From Candidatus Fredericiella danica (lineage in GTDB: Bacteria > Chloroflexota > Anaerolineae > Caldilineales > Caldilineaceae): a stretch of 64,000 bases of DNA. The stretch covers positions 124,001 through 188,000 of the forward strand of contig JADJPH010000007.1 in assembly GCA_016713335.1 (NCBI GenBank), written 5' to 3'. The notes beneath the pieces were generated by a model that ran no database searches, was not told the origin of the DNA, and saw only the letters and a program-made list of their open reading frames with translations. Below are positions 38,101-47,918 of the stretch, one piece after another (the stretch's first letter is position 1; the number at the start of each line of letters is the position of its first letter). Made by a program: the position numbers and the translations under genes.

Positions 38101-39339
38101 CTATGGTGCGGGGGTACCGTTGTCTAGGGTAGCAACGGCGCCGGCCGCGACAGAGAAGATTTGGGCCTGCGTGCGGAAGAGCGGCGTGAAGTCGTCGAGG
38201 TCGGTGGTGGTGACGATGGTCTGCTCGACGCCGGCGAGGGCGCCCAGGAGCAGGCTGCGGCGCTGTTCGTCGAGTTCGCTCATGACATCGTCCAGGAGCA
38301 GGAGAGGGGCGTCGCCGGTCGCCTGCGTCATGGCTTGCAGTTCGGCGAGTTTGAGCGCCAGGGCCGCGCTCCGCTGCTGGCCGCGGCTCCCAAAGAGGCG
38401 CAGATCCCGGCCGTTCGCCAACAGCCGCAGGTCGTCACGATGTGGCCCGTACAGCGTGTTGCCGGCGACGATTTCACGGGCACGGCGCGCGGCCAGTTTG
38501 CGCATGTACGTGTCCGCCACCCCGGCTGCCGTTAGCGGCTGGGAAGTGGCGGGTGATTGCAGGCCGTCACGCACCAACTCAAATTCGGCGTCTGGGAGCT
38601 GCCCTGGATTGAAGCTGGGCAGGTAGAGCAGCGAAAGCGCCTCGCGGCCACCGCTTAGCTCGGTGTGTCGCACCACAGCATGGCGCTCCAACTCCACGAT
38701 AAAATTATGGCGCCGGGCAATCACGACGGCGCCATGCTGCACCATCCGCTCATCCCAGAAGGCCAACTGCGCCGCCACTGCGGTGGAGCCAGCATTGACC
38801 TCCTGTTCGCGCAACGTCTTGAGCAGGCTGTTGCGCTGGGTGACCACCTGCTGAAAAGACGACAGCGCCCGGCAGTAGGCAGGGTCGATCTGGCACAGGG
38901 CAATGTCCAGATAGCGGCGGCGCTCGCCCGGTCCGCCATCGATGAGGCGGATGTCTTCGGGTAGGAAGAGCACCGCCCGCAGTTGGCCCACCAGATCCAT
39001 TGCCCGCCGCGCCACCCCATTGATTTTGATCTGCTTGACGAAGTTGACGCCATCCGCACGCGGCGTCAGGATGATCTCGATCTCCAGTTGCCGTCCTGCA
39101 ATTTGGGCCGCACCGGCGACGCGGCAATAGGGGATTGGCTCCGCCTCTGCCTGCCAGTCGACGATCTCACGCTCGGCCTGGGCGTGGACCGAGCGGCTTG
39201 TCGCAAGAAAAAAGATGGCTTCCAGCAAATTTGTCTTGCCCTGCGCATTCTGGCCCTGGAGCAACAAGCGGCCGGCGAAGTCGAGTTCGAGCCGGCGATA
39301 GTTGCGAAAATGGGTCAACGACAGATGGGCAAGGCGCAT
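38101..39339 (-). CDS. recF: DNA replication and repair protein RecF
   Basis: 412 aa with the SMC-like ATPase of RecF: Walker A GQNAQGKT (29-36), the FRNYRRLELDF start, the DGGPGERRRYLDI signature region and, near the C-terminus, DDVMSELDEQRR (Walker B/D-loop). RecF loads RecA at gaps through RecOR. No Shine-Dalgarno is evident before the ATG. It is not next to dnaN or gyrB, so this is not a classical oriC cluster. Confidence 0.95.
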   Translation of the reverse strand: MRLAHLSLTHFRNYRRLELDFAGRLLLQGQNAQGKTNLLEAIFFLATSRSVHAQAEREIVDWQAEAEPIPYCRVAGAAQIAGRQLEIEIILTPRADGVNFVKQIKINGVARRAMDLVGQLRAVLFLPEDIRLIDGGPGERRRYLDIALCQIDPAYCRALSSFQQVVTQRNSLLKTLREQEVNAGSTAVAAQLAFWDERMVQHGAVVIARRHNFIVELERHAVVRHTELSGGREALSLLYLPSFNPGQLPDAEFELVRDGLQSPATSQPLTAAGVADTYMRKLAARRAREIVAGNTLYGPHRDDLRLLANGRDLRLFGSRGQQRSAALALKLAELQAMTQATGDAPLLLLDDVMSELDEQRRSLLLGALAGVEQTIVTTTDLDDFTPLFRTQAQIFSVAAGAVATLDNGTPAP

Positions 39340-39403
39340 TGGGGAAGAATACTAGCAGCAGGTGGAAGGACGAAATACTGGCGGCGGCGGATGCCGAACC
39401 TGG

Positions 39404-40456
39404 CTATTTTTTTTGCGTCAACTCGGCGATCAAGACGGCGATCTCGGTGTCCTGATCGGCGCCTGTCTTCATGGCCATGTCAGCTTCCAGCAACTGCTCC
39501 ATGATCTCTTCCAGTTCGGCAAAGGAATAGCGCCCTACCAGTTGCAGCGCCTTCTTGACCGGATACTCCTTTTCCTTCAGTTGCCTGGCGATGGCCTCCG
39601 AGTCATGCTGCCCGGCCTGTTGCAGCACCTTGACCTGAATCAGGAGGCGGTATTGGCGCACGATGGCGCCAAGCAGGCCGATTGGGCTTTCTTCATTGCG
39701 CCGCAGGTCATGCAAGGCGCGCATGGCACCCTTGGGGTTGCGCTGCGCCAACCCATCGGTGAGGTTCCAGAACATCTCTTCGTTCACGTCGCTGACCATT
39801 GCGCGCACGTCGGCTGCGGTGATCGTGCGCCCGAGCGCATAGAGCGACAACTTAACCAGTTCGTTGTCCAGCAGGCGCAAGTTCGGTCCAACAAAGTCAG
39901 CGAGCACCATGACGGCGTCGGGTGCAATGGCGATCTTGTGCTGCTTTGCCCGCTCCCGGATCCACTCGGGTAGTTCTTTTTGGGCAGGCGCCTTCGCCTC
40001 TTCCAGCGTCAAACCGCCTTGCTTGACCTGCGCCTCCAGTCCGGGCACTTTGCGTTCGGGTTTGCCGCCGGCCGCGGGGAGGGTGAAGCCCTTCCAGAGG
40101 CTACGCCGTCGGTCCACCGCCGGATCTACAAACGCCAAGATGGCCGTGTCGGGAACGTCGGGCCAGTGGTCAAACAGATAGGCAGCGTCGACATAGGCGT
40201 CGGCGCCTGGCGACTTGCTCGCAGCCATGCGCTTGTCGAGCGCGTCGAGATACCCCCGGACGATCACCAACCGTTTCTCCGTGAGGAAAGGCATCATCGA
40301 TGCCTCGGCGAGGATCGCAGCGCTGGACGTCTGGCCGGCCGCCAATTCCGTTGTGTTCAGCCCCGCCATCTCCGGGTCGCCGATGCCGGCCTTGAGCGCG
40401 GCCAATCGTTCGGCGGTGAGGTATTCGTCGGCGTTGAGAAAGAGATGGATCATCAA
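39404..40456 (-). CDS. holA: DNA polymerase III subunit delta
   Basis: 350 aa. It shows the delta pattern: an N-terminal region with EASMMPFLTEKRLVIVRGY, then LADFVGPNLRLLDNELVKL, VRAMVSDVNEEMFWNLTDGL, AMRALHDLRRNEESPIGLLGAIVRQYRLL and the C-terminal helical part. HolA opens the sliding clamp within the clamp loader. The N-terminal P-loop is degenerate, as is usual for delta. It starts directly after the stop of the DUF6391 gene and is followed by recF. Confidence 0.9.
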   Translation of the reverse strand: MMIHLFLNADEYLTAERLAALKAGIGDPEMAGLNTTELAAGQTSSAAILAEASMMPFLTEKRLVIVRGYLDALDKRMAASKSPGADAYVDAAYLFDHWPDVPDTAILAFVDPAVDRRRSLWKGFTLPAAGGKPERKVPGLEAQVKQGGLTLEEAKAPAQKELPEWIRERAKQHKIAIAPDAVMVLADFVGPNLRLLDNELVKLSLYALGRTITAADVRAMVSDVNEEMFWNLTDGLAQRNPKGAMRALHDLRRNEESPIGLLGAIVRQYRLLIQVKVLQQAGQHDSEAIARQLKEKEYPVKKALQLVGRYSFAELEEIMEQLLEADMAMKTGADQDTEIAVLIAELTQKK

Positions 40457-40942
40457 TCAAAATCGACGCGATAGGCCGATACCGGCCAACGTGATCGGGC
40501 GGATGCCCTTGACCCAGCGGTCACTGACGGAAGCCAGCGTCGTATACTGCTGGAGCCGGAGCCCCAGGGGTTGGGACACGACCAGCGCCGGGAGCACGAA
40601 GAGTAGTCCACCGGTGAAGCGGCCAAGTGGATCGCGCTGGCGCCCTGCGCTGCCCAAGAGCACGGCCAGCGTGGCCAGCACGCCGGTGACCGCCAGATTT
40701 GTGCCGCAGTTGGCATGAATGGCCAGACCGCTTTCCCCGGCCTGGAGCCGGAGCAGCGCGTCCGACACGCCGCGGCGGACTGCATCCTCGGTCAGATTGC
40801 CAAAGAGGGTGAAACCGCCGGGGTCGCTATAGCCGGCCATACGCCGGCCTGGAAAGCGCCCGGCCAGGATGTGGAGTGTAGCATGCTCGAGGGCATGATG
40901 CTGGCGGGTGCGGCGAATGGCGTCTTGCACGTTGACGATCAT
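40457..40942 (-). CDS. DUF6391 membrane protein
   Basis: 161 aa from the ATG at 40942, which has GAAGGA upstream; an earlier start is possible but lacks this. It has HHALEHATLHIL (about 14-25), a DUF6391 hallmark, then a PGRRMAGYSDPGGFTLFGNL segment, and two hydrophobic stretches (TNLAVTGVLATLAVLLG, GGLLFVLPALVV). Role is unknown; similar genes are found next to replication genes in Chloroflexota. It is one base from holA. Confidence 0.8.
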   Translation of the reverse strand: MIVNVQDAIRRTRQHHALEHATLHILAGRFPGRRMAGYSDPGGFTLFGNLTEDAVRRGVSDALLRLQAGESGLAIHANCGTNLAVTGVLATLAVLLGSAGRQRDPLGRFTGGLLFVLPALVVSQPLGLRLQQYTTLASVSDRWVKGIRPITLAGIGLSRRF

Positions 40943-40973
40943 GGGTGATTCCTTCAAAGCCCGCAAAGACGAA

Positions 40974-41319
40974 TTAGCGATAGTCGCCGTCGCCGCGGAT
41001 GGTGTTGCGTTCGAGGCGCGAGAAGAGCTTTTCGAGGTTGGCCGCGGCGACCTCCTCGAGCGTCAGATCCAATTCGGTGGCGATCTGCGCCATGTACCAG
41101 AGCACGTCGCCCAGTTCGTACTTGAGCGCTTCACGGTCGGCCTCGCTGATGACGCCGGCTTTGTCACGGAAGATTTTCTTGACCTTACCGGCCAGTTCAC
41201 CGGCCTCGTTGACGAGGCCAAGCGTGGGATAAACGATTGGGTGGTCGGTGACCACAAGATTCCAGGTCCTACGTGATTGAAGCTGATATTCATTAAAATC
41301 TGACATAGTATTATTCATC
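40974..41319 (-). CDS. MazG-like nucleotide pyrophosphohydrolase
   Basis: 114 aa from ATG 41319; a second ATG at 41306 would avoid overlap with the preceding gene. The MazG signature is complete: LVNEAGELAGKVKKIFRD (E-x-x-E-like helix) and LKYELGDVLWYMAQIATEL (E-x-x-D). Such proteins hydrolyse (d)NTPs to monophosphates with Mg2+. Short single-domain forms clean up abnormal nucleotides. It overlaps or abuts the zinc-ribbon gene upstream, so it is probably co-transcribed. Confidence 0.88.
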
Positions 41320-41674
41320 AAACTCGATCGTCTGTTCGGCGACGCCTTTGCGCCAGGCGCCGCTTGAATCGCCCACCGCCCAGGAGGTGGTGACACGGAT
41401 CGTCATCTTGCCGCGCTTGGCGGGCAGCGCCTGCTGCTTGACCTGGATTGGCTGTTGCGTATTCTTGGCCGGCTGGCTTAGATGCCTGGCAGCGGTCAGC
41501 CGGCGGTGTGGGCAGGCTGCACGCCACAAACTGGCACGGCGGGTTCCGTGATGACCGCCGGCAGTTGGCTGGAAGCGCACGGGGAGTGGCCGTCATGCCG
41601 CATTGGGCGCAGTGGCGCGCATCGAGTGCGTTCCCGTGGCCACATTGCGGGCAGATGCGTGTGACATTGGACAT
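41311..41674 (-). CDS. Zinc-ribbon protein, frame-broken
   Basis: Start ATG 41674 with AGGAG seven bases upstream. The N-terminus is a zinc ribbon, CPQCGHGNALDARHCAQCG. A middle region rich in Gln, Pro and Ala leads to a beta-rich C-terminus (TIRVTTSWAVGDSS, AEQTIEFDE). A frame break near 41555 must be bridged. A second, decayed copy lies at 42016-42462. Function is unknown. Confidence 0.65.
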
Positions 41675-41789
41675 GGCGTACTCCTGTGAATAATCTCCCC
41701 AAATCGATCACGGTGCCTGGTAATAGCTGATCAAGCTTAAACCAGTCAACGACCAGTCCTCAAGGGGTGAACGCAATGGGTGGCAATTC

Positions 41790-41936
41790 CTACAAGTCCG
41801 TAGTGAAGTTGCCAAAAGTGATATCGAGAACGCCACGGGCAATTGCGGAATAGTTCCATTCAAACGTTGCGTCCTCAAGTTTGTCGTACTCAGCTTGCGC
41901 CAAAACCACAAACATCGATATATTCGGTTGAGCCAT
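41790..41936 (-). CDS. Short hypothetical ORF between zinc-ribbon copies
   Basis: 48 aa from ATG 41936 (MAQPNISMFVVLAQAEYDKL), ending FGNFTTDL. Composition is protein-like. No homology is recognised and the ribosome site is unclear. It may be a fragment of a longer broken gene. Confidence 0.35.
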   Translation of the reverse strand: MAQPNISMFVVLAQAEYDKLEDATFEWNYSAIARGVLDITFGNFTTDL

Positions 41937-42015
41937 GAAGGCGCATGCCTCCTTCGTGATGGCACAGCCTCGACTAGAACACCCGTTATTCAGAAGCGGA
42001 GGCAAACTGGCTCGA

Positions 42016-42462
42016 TCATCTGTTCGGCGACGCCTCTTGCGTCAGGCGCCGCAAGAACTCGCCCACCGCCCAGGAGGAACTGGTAACATGCTGGATCGTC
42101 ATCTTGCCACGCTTGGCGAAGATCGGCGTCTGTCTACGAGCCACCTTACAGCACCTGGATTGGCTGTTGCCGATTCTTGACTGTGCTGTTGAGCGCGCAT
42201 GCCACGTTGACAGCAGGATTTCAACATTCAGTGAGGGCCGGCGGCTGGCCTTGCACGCCATCGAGCAACAGGCACAGCAATGCTTTCGTCGTTGTCCGCC
42301 GGCAGTTGTTTGGAGCGGTTCAAGGCGCACGCTGACTGGGAATGTGCAACTACAGCGGTTGTAATTCTTGCACGACTCTGGGCGCAGCACGAAGATATCC
42401 CGGTTGCACTCGTGTTGGCGTTCCGTGGCCCATTGCGGGCAGATGCGTGTGAGCTTGGACAG
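42016..42462 (-). pseudogene. Decayed second copy of the zinc-ribbon gene
   Basis: It aligns with the gene at 41311-41674 at both ends: KRGKMTI, SWAVG and AEQ at the 3' end, and TRICPQ at the 5' end. The start ATG has become CTG, one base is lost after CPQ so the Cys pair is gone, and the middle has diverged. The spacing suggests a tandem duplication of about 0.4 kb followed by decay. Confidence 0.7.
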
Positions 42463-42734
42463 GGGCGTACAGCATTCCTGGCATTTGAATCATTTCCCCA
42501 AAGCGGCTGGGATGGACCGAGCGCTGCTGGAATGCCGGTCTTAGACTGATAGCACTCAAGGCCTGAATGACTAAGGTTTCAACCATGCACGGATTACAAG
42601 GCCGGGAATTGTACGAAACCTCATTTACAATGCCGCTTGCCTGATGTACACTTGCCGCCCAACGCCAAACAGGGTCGTGAGGCGTCACGTTGACGCTGGG
42701 TGACGGAGTGGTTCGTTTCCAAAGGGAGTTCCTC

Positions 42735-43705
42735 GTGAGCAATACCCAAGAATTCAGCACACCCGAGCAGGTCAGCGTCGCGCTGTCTAAGCAGAAGTAT
42801 ATTGCGAATGATGAGATCGCGACGACGGTGTACTTGACCGATCAGTTGAGCAAACCGCTGCTGTTGGAAGGCCCGGCCGGCGTCGGCAAGACCGAACTCG
42901 CCAAAGCGGTTGCCGGCGCGGCCGGGCGCGAATTGATCCGGCTCCAATGCTACGAAGGGCTGGATGAGACCAAGGCGCTCTATGAGTGGGAGTATGCCAA
43001 ACAGTTGCTCTACACGCAGTTGCTGCGCGACAAACTGCAGGACACGCTTGCGGACGCCAACAGCCTGGCCGCCGCGGCAGATCGGCTGGCGCAGGAGGAA
43101 GATGTCTTCTTCTCCATGCGCTTCCTGCTCCAGCGCCCTCTCTAAAGGCAATCCTGAGTGAGAAGCCGACCGTGTTGCTGATCGACGAGATCGACCGTGC
43201 GGATGCGGAATTCGAGGCTTTCCTGTTGGAGGTATTGAGCGATTTTCAGGTGAGCGTCCCGGAGCTTGGCACGCTGGCGGCGGTCCACCGGCCGCTTGTC
43301 TTTCTCACCTCCAACAACACGCGCGAGCTTTCCGAAGCATTGAAGCGGCGCTGTCTGTATATGTTCATTGGTTATCCATCGATTGAGCAGGAACTGGCGG
43401 TGGTGCGGCTCAAGGTGCCCGAACTCTCCCCGAAGATGGCGCAGCAGGCGGTTGAACTGGTGCACAAGCTGCGTGGGCTGGACCTGCGGAAATCGCCCAG
43501 CATCAGTGAGACGCTGGACTGGGCGAAGGCGCTCGTGGCGCTCAACGCCAAGCAGTTGGATCGCGCCACGCTGGACAATACGCTGAGCGTGCTGTTGAAG
43601 CATGAAAGCGATCTGAGCAAGGTGCGGCGGCGCGTGCAGCCAGGTGAAAAGGGCGCCCAGATCGACGATGATGACATGCGCCCGCCGATGCGCTGGCGCA
43701 ACTGA
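42735..43705 (+). CDS. MoxR-family AAA+ ATPase, one frame break
   Basis: About 322 aa from the GTG at 42735, preceded by GGGAG. Walker A GPAGVGKTEL (46-55), Walker B VLLIDEIDRAD, sensor LVFLTSNNTREL and arginine-finger region ALKRRCLYMF. One base is missing in CCCTCTCTAAAG at about 43141, and homology continues at once. MoxR ATPases remodel or mature protein complexes and pair with VWA proteins. The VWA partner follows 32 bases later. This pair is of the CoxD/CoxE type. Confidence 0.88.
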
Positions 43706-43737
43706 GTGCGTGCGTGGTTTGCCTGAGGAGGTAGATC

Positions 43738-45120
43738 ATGGAAGACCGCATGATCAAGTTTATTGCGGCGTTGCGCGCCGGCGGGGTGCGCATCAGCCTG
43801 GCGGAAAGCGCCGACGCCTTCACCGCCATTGATAGGGTGGGCGTGCAGACGCGCGAGTCATTTCGCCTTGGCTTGCGCACCACCCTGGTGAAGGATGCGA
43901 CCGGGCTACCGGTCTTTGACGAACTTTTCCCCCTCTTCTTTGGCGGTGATGCCACCCCCCCGATGCAGGACGTGATGGACGATATGTCGCCGGAAGAAGC
44001 AGAGGCGATTGCCCAGTTGCTCCGGATGTTCAACGAACAACTGCGCAAGCTGATGGAGAAACTGCTGCGCGGCGAGCAGTTGAGCCAGGAGGAGTTGGAT
44101 CAATTGGCCCAACTCACAGGGTTGAACCGTGCCGACGACATGCAGTACAAGGACTGGTATGCCCAGCGGATGATGCGCGCCTTGCGCTTCAAAGAGGTGC
44201 AGAAGGCGCTCAAAGAGATGAGCGAACTGTTGCAACAGATGGGCATGAGCAAACAACGGCTTGACCAGTTGCAGCAATTGGTCCAGGCCAATCAGCGGGC
44301 GCTGGAAGATCAACTCAGCCAGTTTGCGGGCCAGAAGATCGCCGAAAACATGAGTGAGCGCCCACCGGATGAGGCGGGGCTGGACCAACTCATGAACCGG
44401 CCGTTCCAATCACTCTCGGATCGCGATATGGACGTGCTCCGCAAGGAAGTGCGGAAACTTGCCAATCGCCTCCGGAGCCGGATTGCGTTGCGGCAGAAGC
44501 GGGCGAAGACGGGGCAATTGGATGCAAAGGCCACGATCCGTGCCAATCTGAAACATGGCGGCGTGCCGATGGAGATCGTGCACCGCGATCACCGGCTCAA
44601 GCCAAAACTGGTCGTCATCTGCGACATCAGCACCTCGATGCGCTACTGCTCGGAGTTGATGTTGAGCCTGGTCTATGCGCTCCAAGATCTGATCACCAAG
44701 ACGCATGCCTTTGCGTTCATCGATCATCTGGAATACATCTCGCCGGATTTCACCAACAGCGACTCAAACAAGGCGATCGAGGCGGTGTTGCAGCGGATGC
44801 CGCCGGGTCACTACAGCACCGACCTGGGGTATAGTCTGAACGACTTTAAGGACCATTACCTGGACACCGTGGACCAACGCACGACCTTTTTGGTGGTGGG
44901 CGATGGGCGCAACAACTACAACGACCCACGGATCGACGTCATGCAGCAATTGGCGCGGCGTTCGCGGCGACTGATCTGGATCAACCCTGAGCCGCCGATG
45001 TTGTGGGGTTCAGGGGATAGCGACATGCTCCAGTACGCGCCGCTCTGCAACAGCGTCGTGATGGCCGCGACGCTGGGAGAATTGGCGCAGGCGGTCGATC
45101 AACTGCTGGCAGAGCCGTAA
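43738..45120 (+). CDS. VWA domain protein, CoxE-like
   Basis: 460 aa. The first about 270 residues are helical and charged (IKFIAALRAGGVRISLAESADAF, EEAEAIAQLLRMF, several Gln-rich helices). The VWA domain begins near 285 with the MIDAS motif CDISTSMRYCSEL and continues DLGYSLNDFKDHYL and FLVVGDGRNNYNDPRIDVM. VWA partners of MoxR ATPases bind metal-dependent ligands. In CO dehydrogenase CoxE assists cofactor maturation; the client here is unknown. GAGG precedes the ATG. Confidence 0.9.
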   Translation: MEDRMIKFIAALRAGGVRISLAESADAFTAIDRVGVQTRESFRLGLRTTLVKDATGLPVFDELFPLFFGGDATPPMQDVMDDMSPEEAEAIAQLLRMFNEQLRKLMEKLLRGEQLSQEELDQLAQLTGLNRADDMQYKDWYAQRMMRALRFKEVQKALKEMSELLQQMGMSKQRLDQLQQLVQANQRALEDQLSQFAGQKIAENMSERPPDEAGLDQLMNRPFQSLSDRDMDVLRKEVRKLANRLRSRIALRQKRAKTGQLDAKATIRANLKHGGVPMEIVHRDHRLKPKLVVICDISTSMRYCSELMLSLVYALQDLITKTHAFAFIDHLEYISPDFTNSDSNKAIEAVLQRMPPGHYSTDLGYSLNDFKDHYLDTVDQRTTFLVVGDGRNNYNDPRIDVMQQLARRSRRLIWINPEPPMLWGSGDSDMLQYAPLCNSVVMAATLGELAQAVDQLLAEP

Positions 45121-45202
45121 GGTAAAGAAGCGGCGCATGACCACCTTAGGCGCTGATTGTAGCAGCGCTGGGTGGCGTGCCCGGAACATGGTTGGCGCCG
45201 CC

Positions 45203-46786
45203 TCAGACGTCCTGAAGGATTGTCTGTAACGCCCTGTAATCAACCTTGGCATTGTGGCGCCGGTCCACCGGGATGCGCTCGATCGCCTGTACAGTATCGA
45301 TTCGCGCCCAGGCCAGCAGCGCCTGAATCGCTTCCACCGGACGGCCCTGCTTGAATTCGACCACGAGCATTCGTTTGCCTGCATGCTGCACCAACGCGGC
45401 GCGGCGGACGGCCGGATGTTGTTGCGCGGCCACCTCCACTGCGAACGGATAGAGCGCGCCGCGTTCGTCCACCACCTTCGCCTGGCACCGTCCCATCAGC
45501 CACAGACGCCCCTCGCTGTCGAAGGCGCCGGCATCGCCGGTGCGGTGCCAGACCTGGCCATCCACTTTGAATTTTGTCTCCGCATCGCCCGCGCCGTGCA
45601 GGTAACCGGGCAGGACATGGTCCCCATGTACGACGATTTCACCGATTTCGCCGGCTGCCAGGCAGGCCGCATCGAACTCCGCCCGATCGCGGGGAGTGAT
45701 CGCCGTTCCCCAGCGATCCCGGAGGATCCGGACGTCGACCGCGTCCACGGGCTGCCCTGCCAACAAGCCGGCGCCCTGCTGCATGGCGCGGCGATCCGCC
45801 GCACTCAGTTCGTGCACAGAAAGATGCGCAATCGGTTCGGCCTCCGTCGACCCATAGACCGCGTCAATCTGCGCGTTGGGCGCCACCACACGGAGCGCGT
45901 CAAGCAGTTGCGGCAACACGGGGCCACCCCCCGTGAAAATCTTGAAAACTCCTTCCACCCGCTCACCCGCTGCCAGGCAGTGATCGGCGACGCGTTCCAG
46001 AAACGCAGGGGACGCCTCAATGCAATTAACGCCAAATTGCCGGATCTGTGCAGTCACGGACGCCGGATCGACCTTGCCAGGATGACGGATGTCTACGCTT
46101 GGAATCAACGTCGTGGCCCCTGCGGCAAGATGAGAGAGGACGAAGATGGGGAGCGTGGTCAAGATGACGTCGCCCGGTGTTGTCTGGAGCGTCGCCTCAA
46201 CCACTTCGTGCTGTGACCGCAAAAAGCCATGAGTGCGCACCGCCGCTTTGGGTGCACCGGTGCTGCCGCTTGTAAATGTGACCAGTGCCGGCGTGTTGCT
46301 CGTCACCGGCGTGTTGCTCCACAGCGGCGCTTCGTCATGATAATGGCGCCAGGCGATTGCGCCCGGAGCGCCAATGCCGGTGGCAAACTTCAGCGGAATC
46401 CGCCGCAATGCCGGCATCACCAGCCGCAATAGATGCGCCTTTGGCGTGGCCAGGAGCGCTTTGGGCGGCATCAAGGTGCAGCACCGTTCGAGATGTTCGC
46501 GCCCCATCGATGGATCGATAAAGACGCCCACCAGACCCAGACGAAAGATCGCACCGAGCGCAACGTAAAGGTCGGCGCTCATCGGGTGAAAGAGCAACAC
46601 CGGGTCACCCGCCTTGAGCCCATGCCGCGCCAGAAGTGCCGCGGCACGGGCAACGGCAGCATCAAATGCGGCAAAATCCAGCGTGACCACAGAGCGTCCA
46701 GTACAGTCGATGATGGCTGCCGCCTGTGGCCGTGCATCAGCCTGCGCCCGCAACAGTGAATAGAGATTGATGCTTGTTGAGTCCAT
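45203..46786 (-). CDS. AMP-forming acyl-CoA synthetase/ligase-like enzyme
   Basis: 527 aa from ATG 46786. The ANL-superfamily phosphate-binding motif is TFTSGSTGAPKAAVRTHG (near 176-193). Adenine/AMP motifs are VYGSTEAEPIA and, after the hinge, TGDAGAFDSEGRLWLMGR. The final catalytic Lys lies in the HNAKVDYRAL region. The tone of the sequence is closest to fatty-acid-activating OleC-type or FAAL ligases. It is the last gene of a six-gene operon with prenyl and lipid-head-group enzymes, so it may activate an acyl or carboxylate group for that pathway. Confidence 0.85.
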   Translation of the reverse strand: MDSTSINLYSLLRAQADARPQAAAIIDCTGRSVVTLDFAAFDAAVARAAALLARHGLKAGDPVLLFHPMSADLYVALGAIFRLGLVGVFIDPSMGREHLERCCTLMPPKALLATPKAHLLRLVMPALRRIPLKFATGIGAPGAIAWRHYHDEAPLWSNTPVTSNTPALVTFTSGSTGAPKAAVRTHGFLRSQHEVVEATLQTTPGDVILTTLPIFVLSHLAAGATTLIPSVDIRHPGKVDPASVTAQIRQFGVNCIEASPAFLERVADHCLAAGERVEGVFKIFTGGGPVLPQLLDALRVVAPNAQIDAVYGSTEAEPIAHLSVHELSAADRRAMQQGAGLLAGQPVDAVDVRILRDRWGTAITPRDRAEFDAACLAAGEIGEIVVHGDHVLPGYLHGAGDAETKFKVDGQVWHRTGDAGAFDSEGRLWLMGRCQAKVVDERGALYPFAVEVAAQQHPAVRRAALVQHAGKRMLVVEFKQGRPVEAIQALLAWARIDTVQAIERIPVDRRHNAKVDYRALQTILQDV

Positions 46787-46814
46787 GGTTGCCCCGCTTG
46801 AATCGTGGAACGTT

Positions 46815-47876
46815 TTACGCAACATTTCTCCCATACAACGCATACTCGCGTATGACCCGGCTGTAGTGTGCGCTGATGCGGCGCGAGCGGTTGTCGCTGA
46901 TCATCAGCGCATGGATTGCCTGTGTGTAGCCAAGTTCCAACGCCGCCTGCTGCACCTCGGCGGTCAACAAACCGCCTAACCCAAGCCCGCCGGCGCCAGG
47001 CGTCACGGCCAATGTCTTGATGATGACTGTGTCGATCGGTTCCCCGCGTTGCTGTTGGGCAAGATCGGGATAGGCGAACACAAAGCCCACCGTAGCGCCC
47101 GCCCTCTCGGCAACCCAGACCAGTTCCCGGCGCGTGAATGAACGCGCAGCGGCATATTGCGCCACGAACTCGCCTTCTTCAAGCGGGCTGTAGAGGAAGT
47201 TTTGTTGAAAACTGGCCGTGACGACCGCATAGATGCGGTGGAGATCAGTCTCAAAATTTGTCAGGTCAATCGGGCGCACGGCAATCCCTGCTTGTGCAAC
47301 CTGTTCGCGCAAGCCTGGCAGACGTTCATCCTGCCGGAGTGGCGCAAGCGAGGATACATAGTGCGCAACCGGCTCAAATCCTGCGTGCTCGAAATGACCA
47401 ACCCACGCCGGCGGGGTGTCTGGTTCCAACAAAAAGGGTGGTCGCGCGGGACCGTCCGCCGCCCGCGCGGTGACCAGGCGATACGCGCGGAATGTACTGC
47501 CATCCATGGGTCCAACCGCGTAGGTGCAGCCATGTTCGGCCAACAGCGCCCGCGCGTGCGCCAGCACAATCGCAGCGGCCGCGTCGTTGTCAGCCGCGTA
47601 GTGCCCGATAATGCCTAACTGCTCAGTTGGGTGCACCGGCACGCAACGCCACCAGACAGAACATCGCGCTGCGGGCAGTGCCTGCCCTTCTATCACCAGC
47701 AGATGCGCGTCAGCTCGCTCGCGGCGGCACTGCTCCGGGGATAGCGGCCGGCCACCCGCTTTACAGAACGCTTCGAACTGCGCCTCACTTTGCACCTGGA
47801 TCACCTGATTCACAACGGATGACCCGGCCGGGTACGATCTCTGCTGCACTGATTCTGAGCCAATGTTGCCGATCAT
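46815..47876 (-). CDS. GNAT-family N-acyltransferase
   Basis: 353 aa from ATG 47876. An N-terminal part (about 20-190) contains YAVGPMDGSTFRAYRLV. The C-terminal GNAT domain has VGFVFAYPDL followed by TVIIKTLAVTPGAGGLGLGGLL, the acyl-CoA pyrophosphate loop, and YTQAIHALMISDNRS. It resembles double-GNAT proteins found beside AMP ligases. In this operon it could attach an acyl group to an amine on the product; this is inference. 28 bases separate it from the AMP-ligase gene. Confidence 0.8.
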   Translation of the reverse strand: MIGNIGSESVQQRSYPAGSSVVNQVIQVQSEAQFEAFCKAGGRPLSPEQCRRERADAHLLVIEGQALPAARCSVWWRCVPVHPTEQLGIIGHYAADNDAAAAIVLAHARALLAEHGCTYAVGPMDGSTFRAYRLVTARAADGPARPPFLLEPDTPPAWVGHFEHAGFEPVAHYVSSLAPLRQDERLPGLREQVAQAGIAVRPIDLTNFETDLHRIYAVVTASFQQNFLYSPLEEGEFVAQYAAARSFTRRELVWVAERAGATVGFVFAYPDLAQQQRGEPIDTVIIKTLAVTPGAGGLGLGGLLTAEVQQAALELGYTQAIHALMISDNRSRRISAHYSRVIREYALYGRNVA

Positions 47877-47918
47877 TCGTTCTTCTCCCTCGTAAGTTGC
47901 TCGCACAATCTGATTCCT

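Noticed and set aside
38101..40942. recF and holA as a mark of the replication origin
   Set aside because: dnaA, dnaN and gyrB are absent and no DnaA-box cluster was seen.
42735..45120. MoxR plus VWA pair as part of a ternary VWA-MoxR-VMAP conflict system linked to the EAD1 proteins
   Set aside because: The VWA protein is of the CoxE type, no VMAP-like third gene is adjacent, and the EAD1 genes lie more than 20 kb away.
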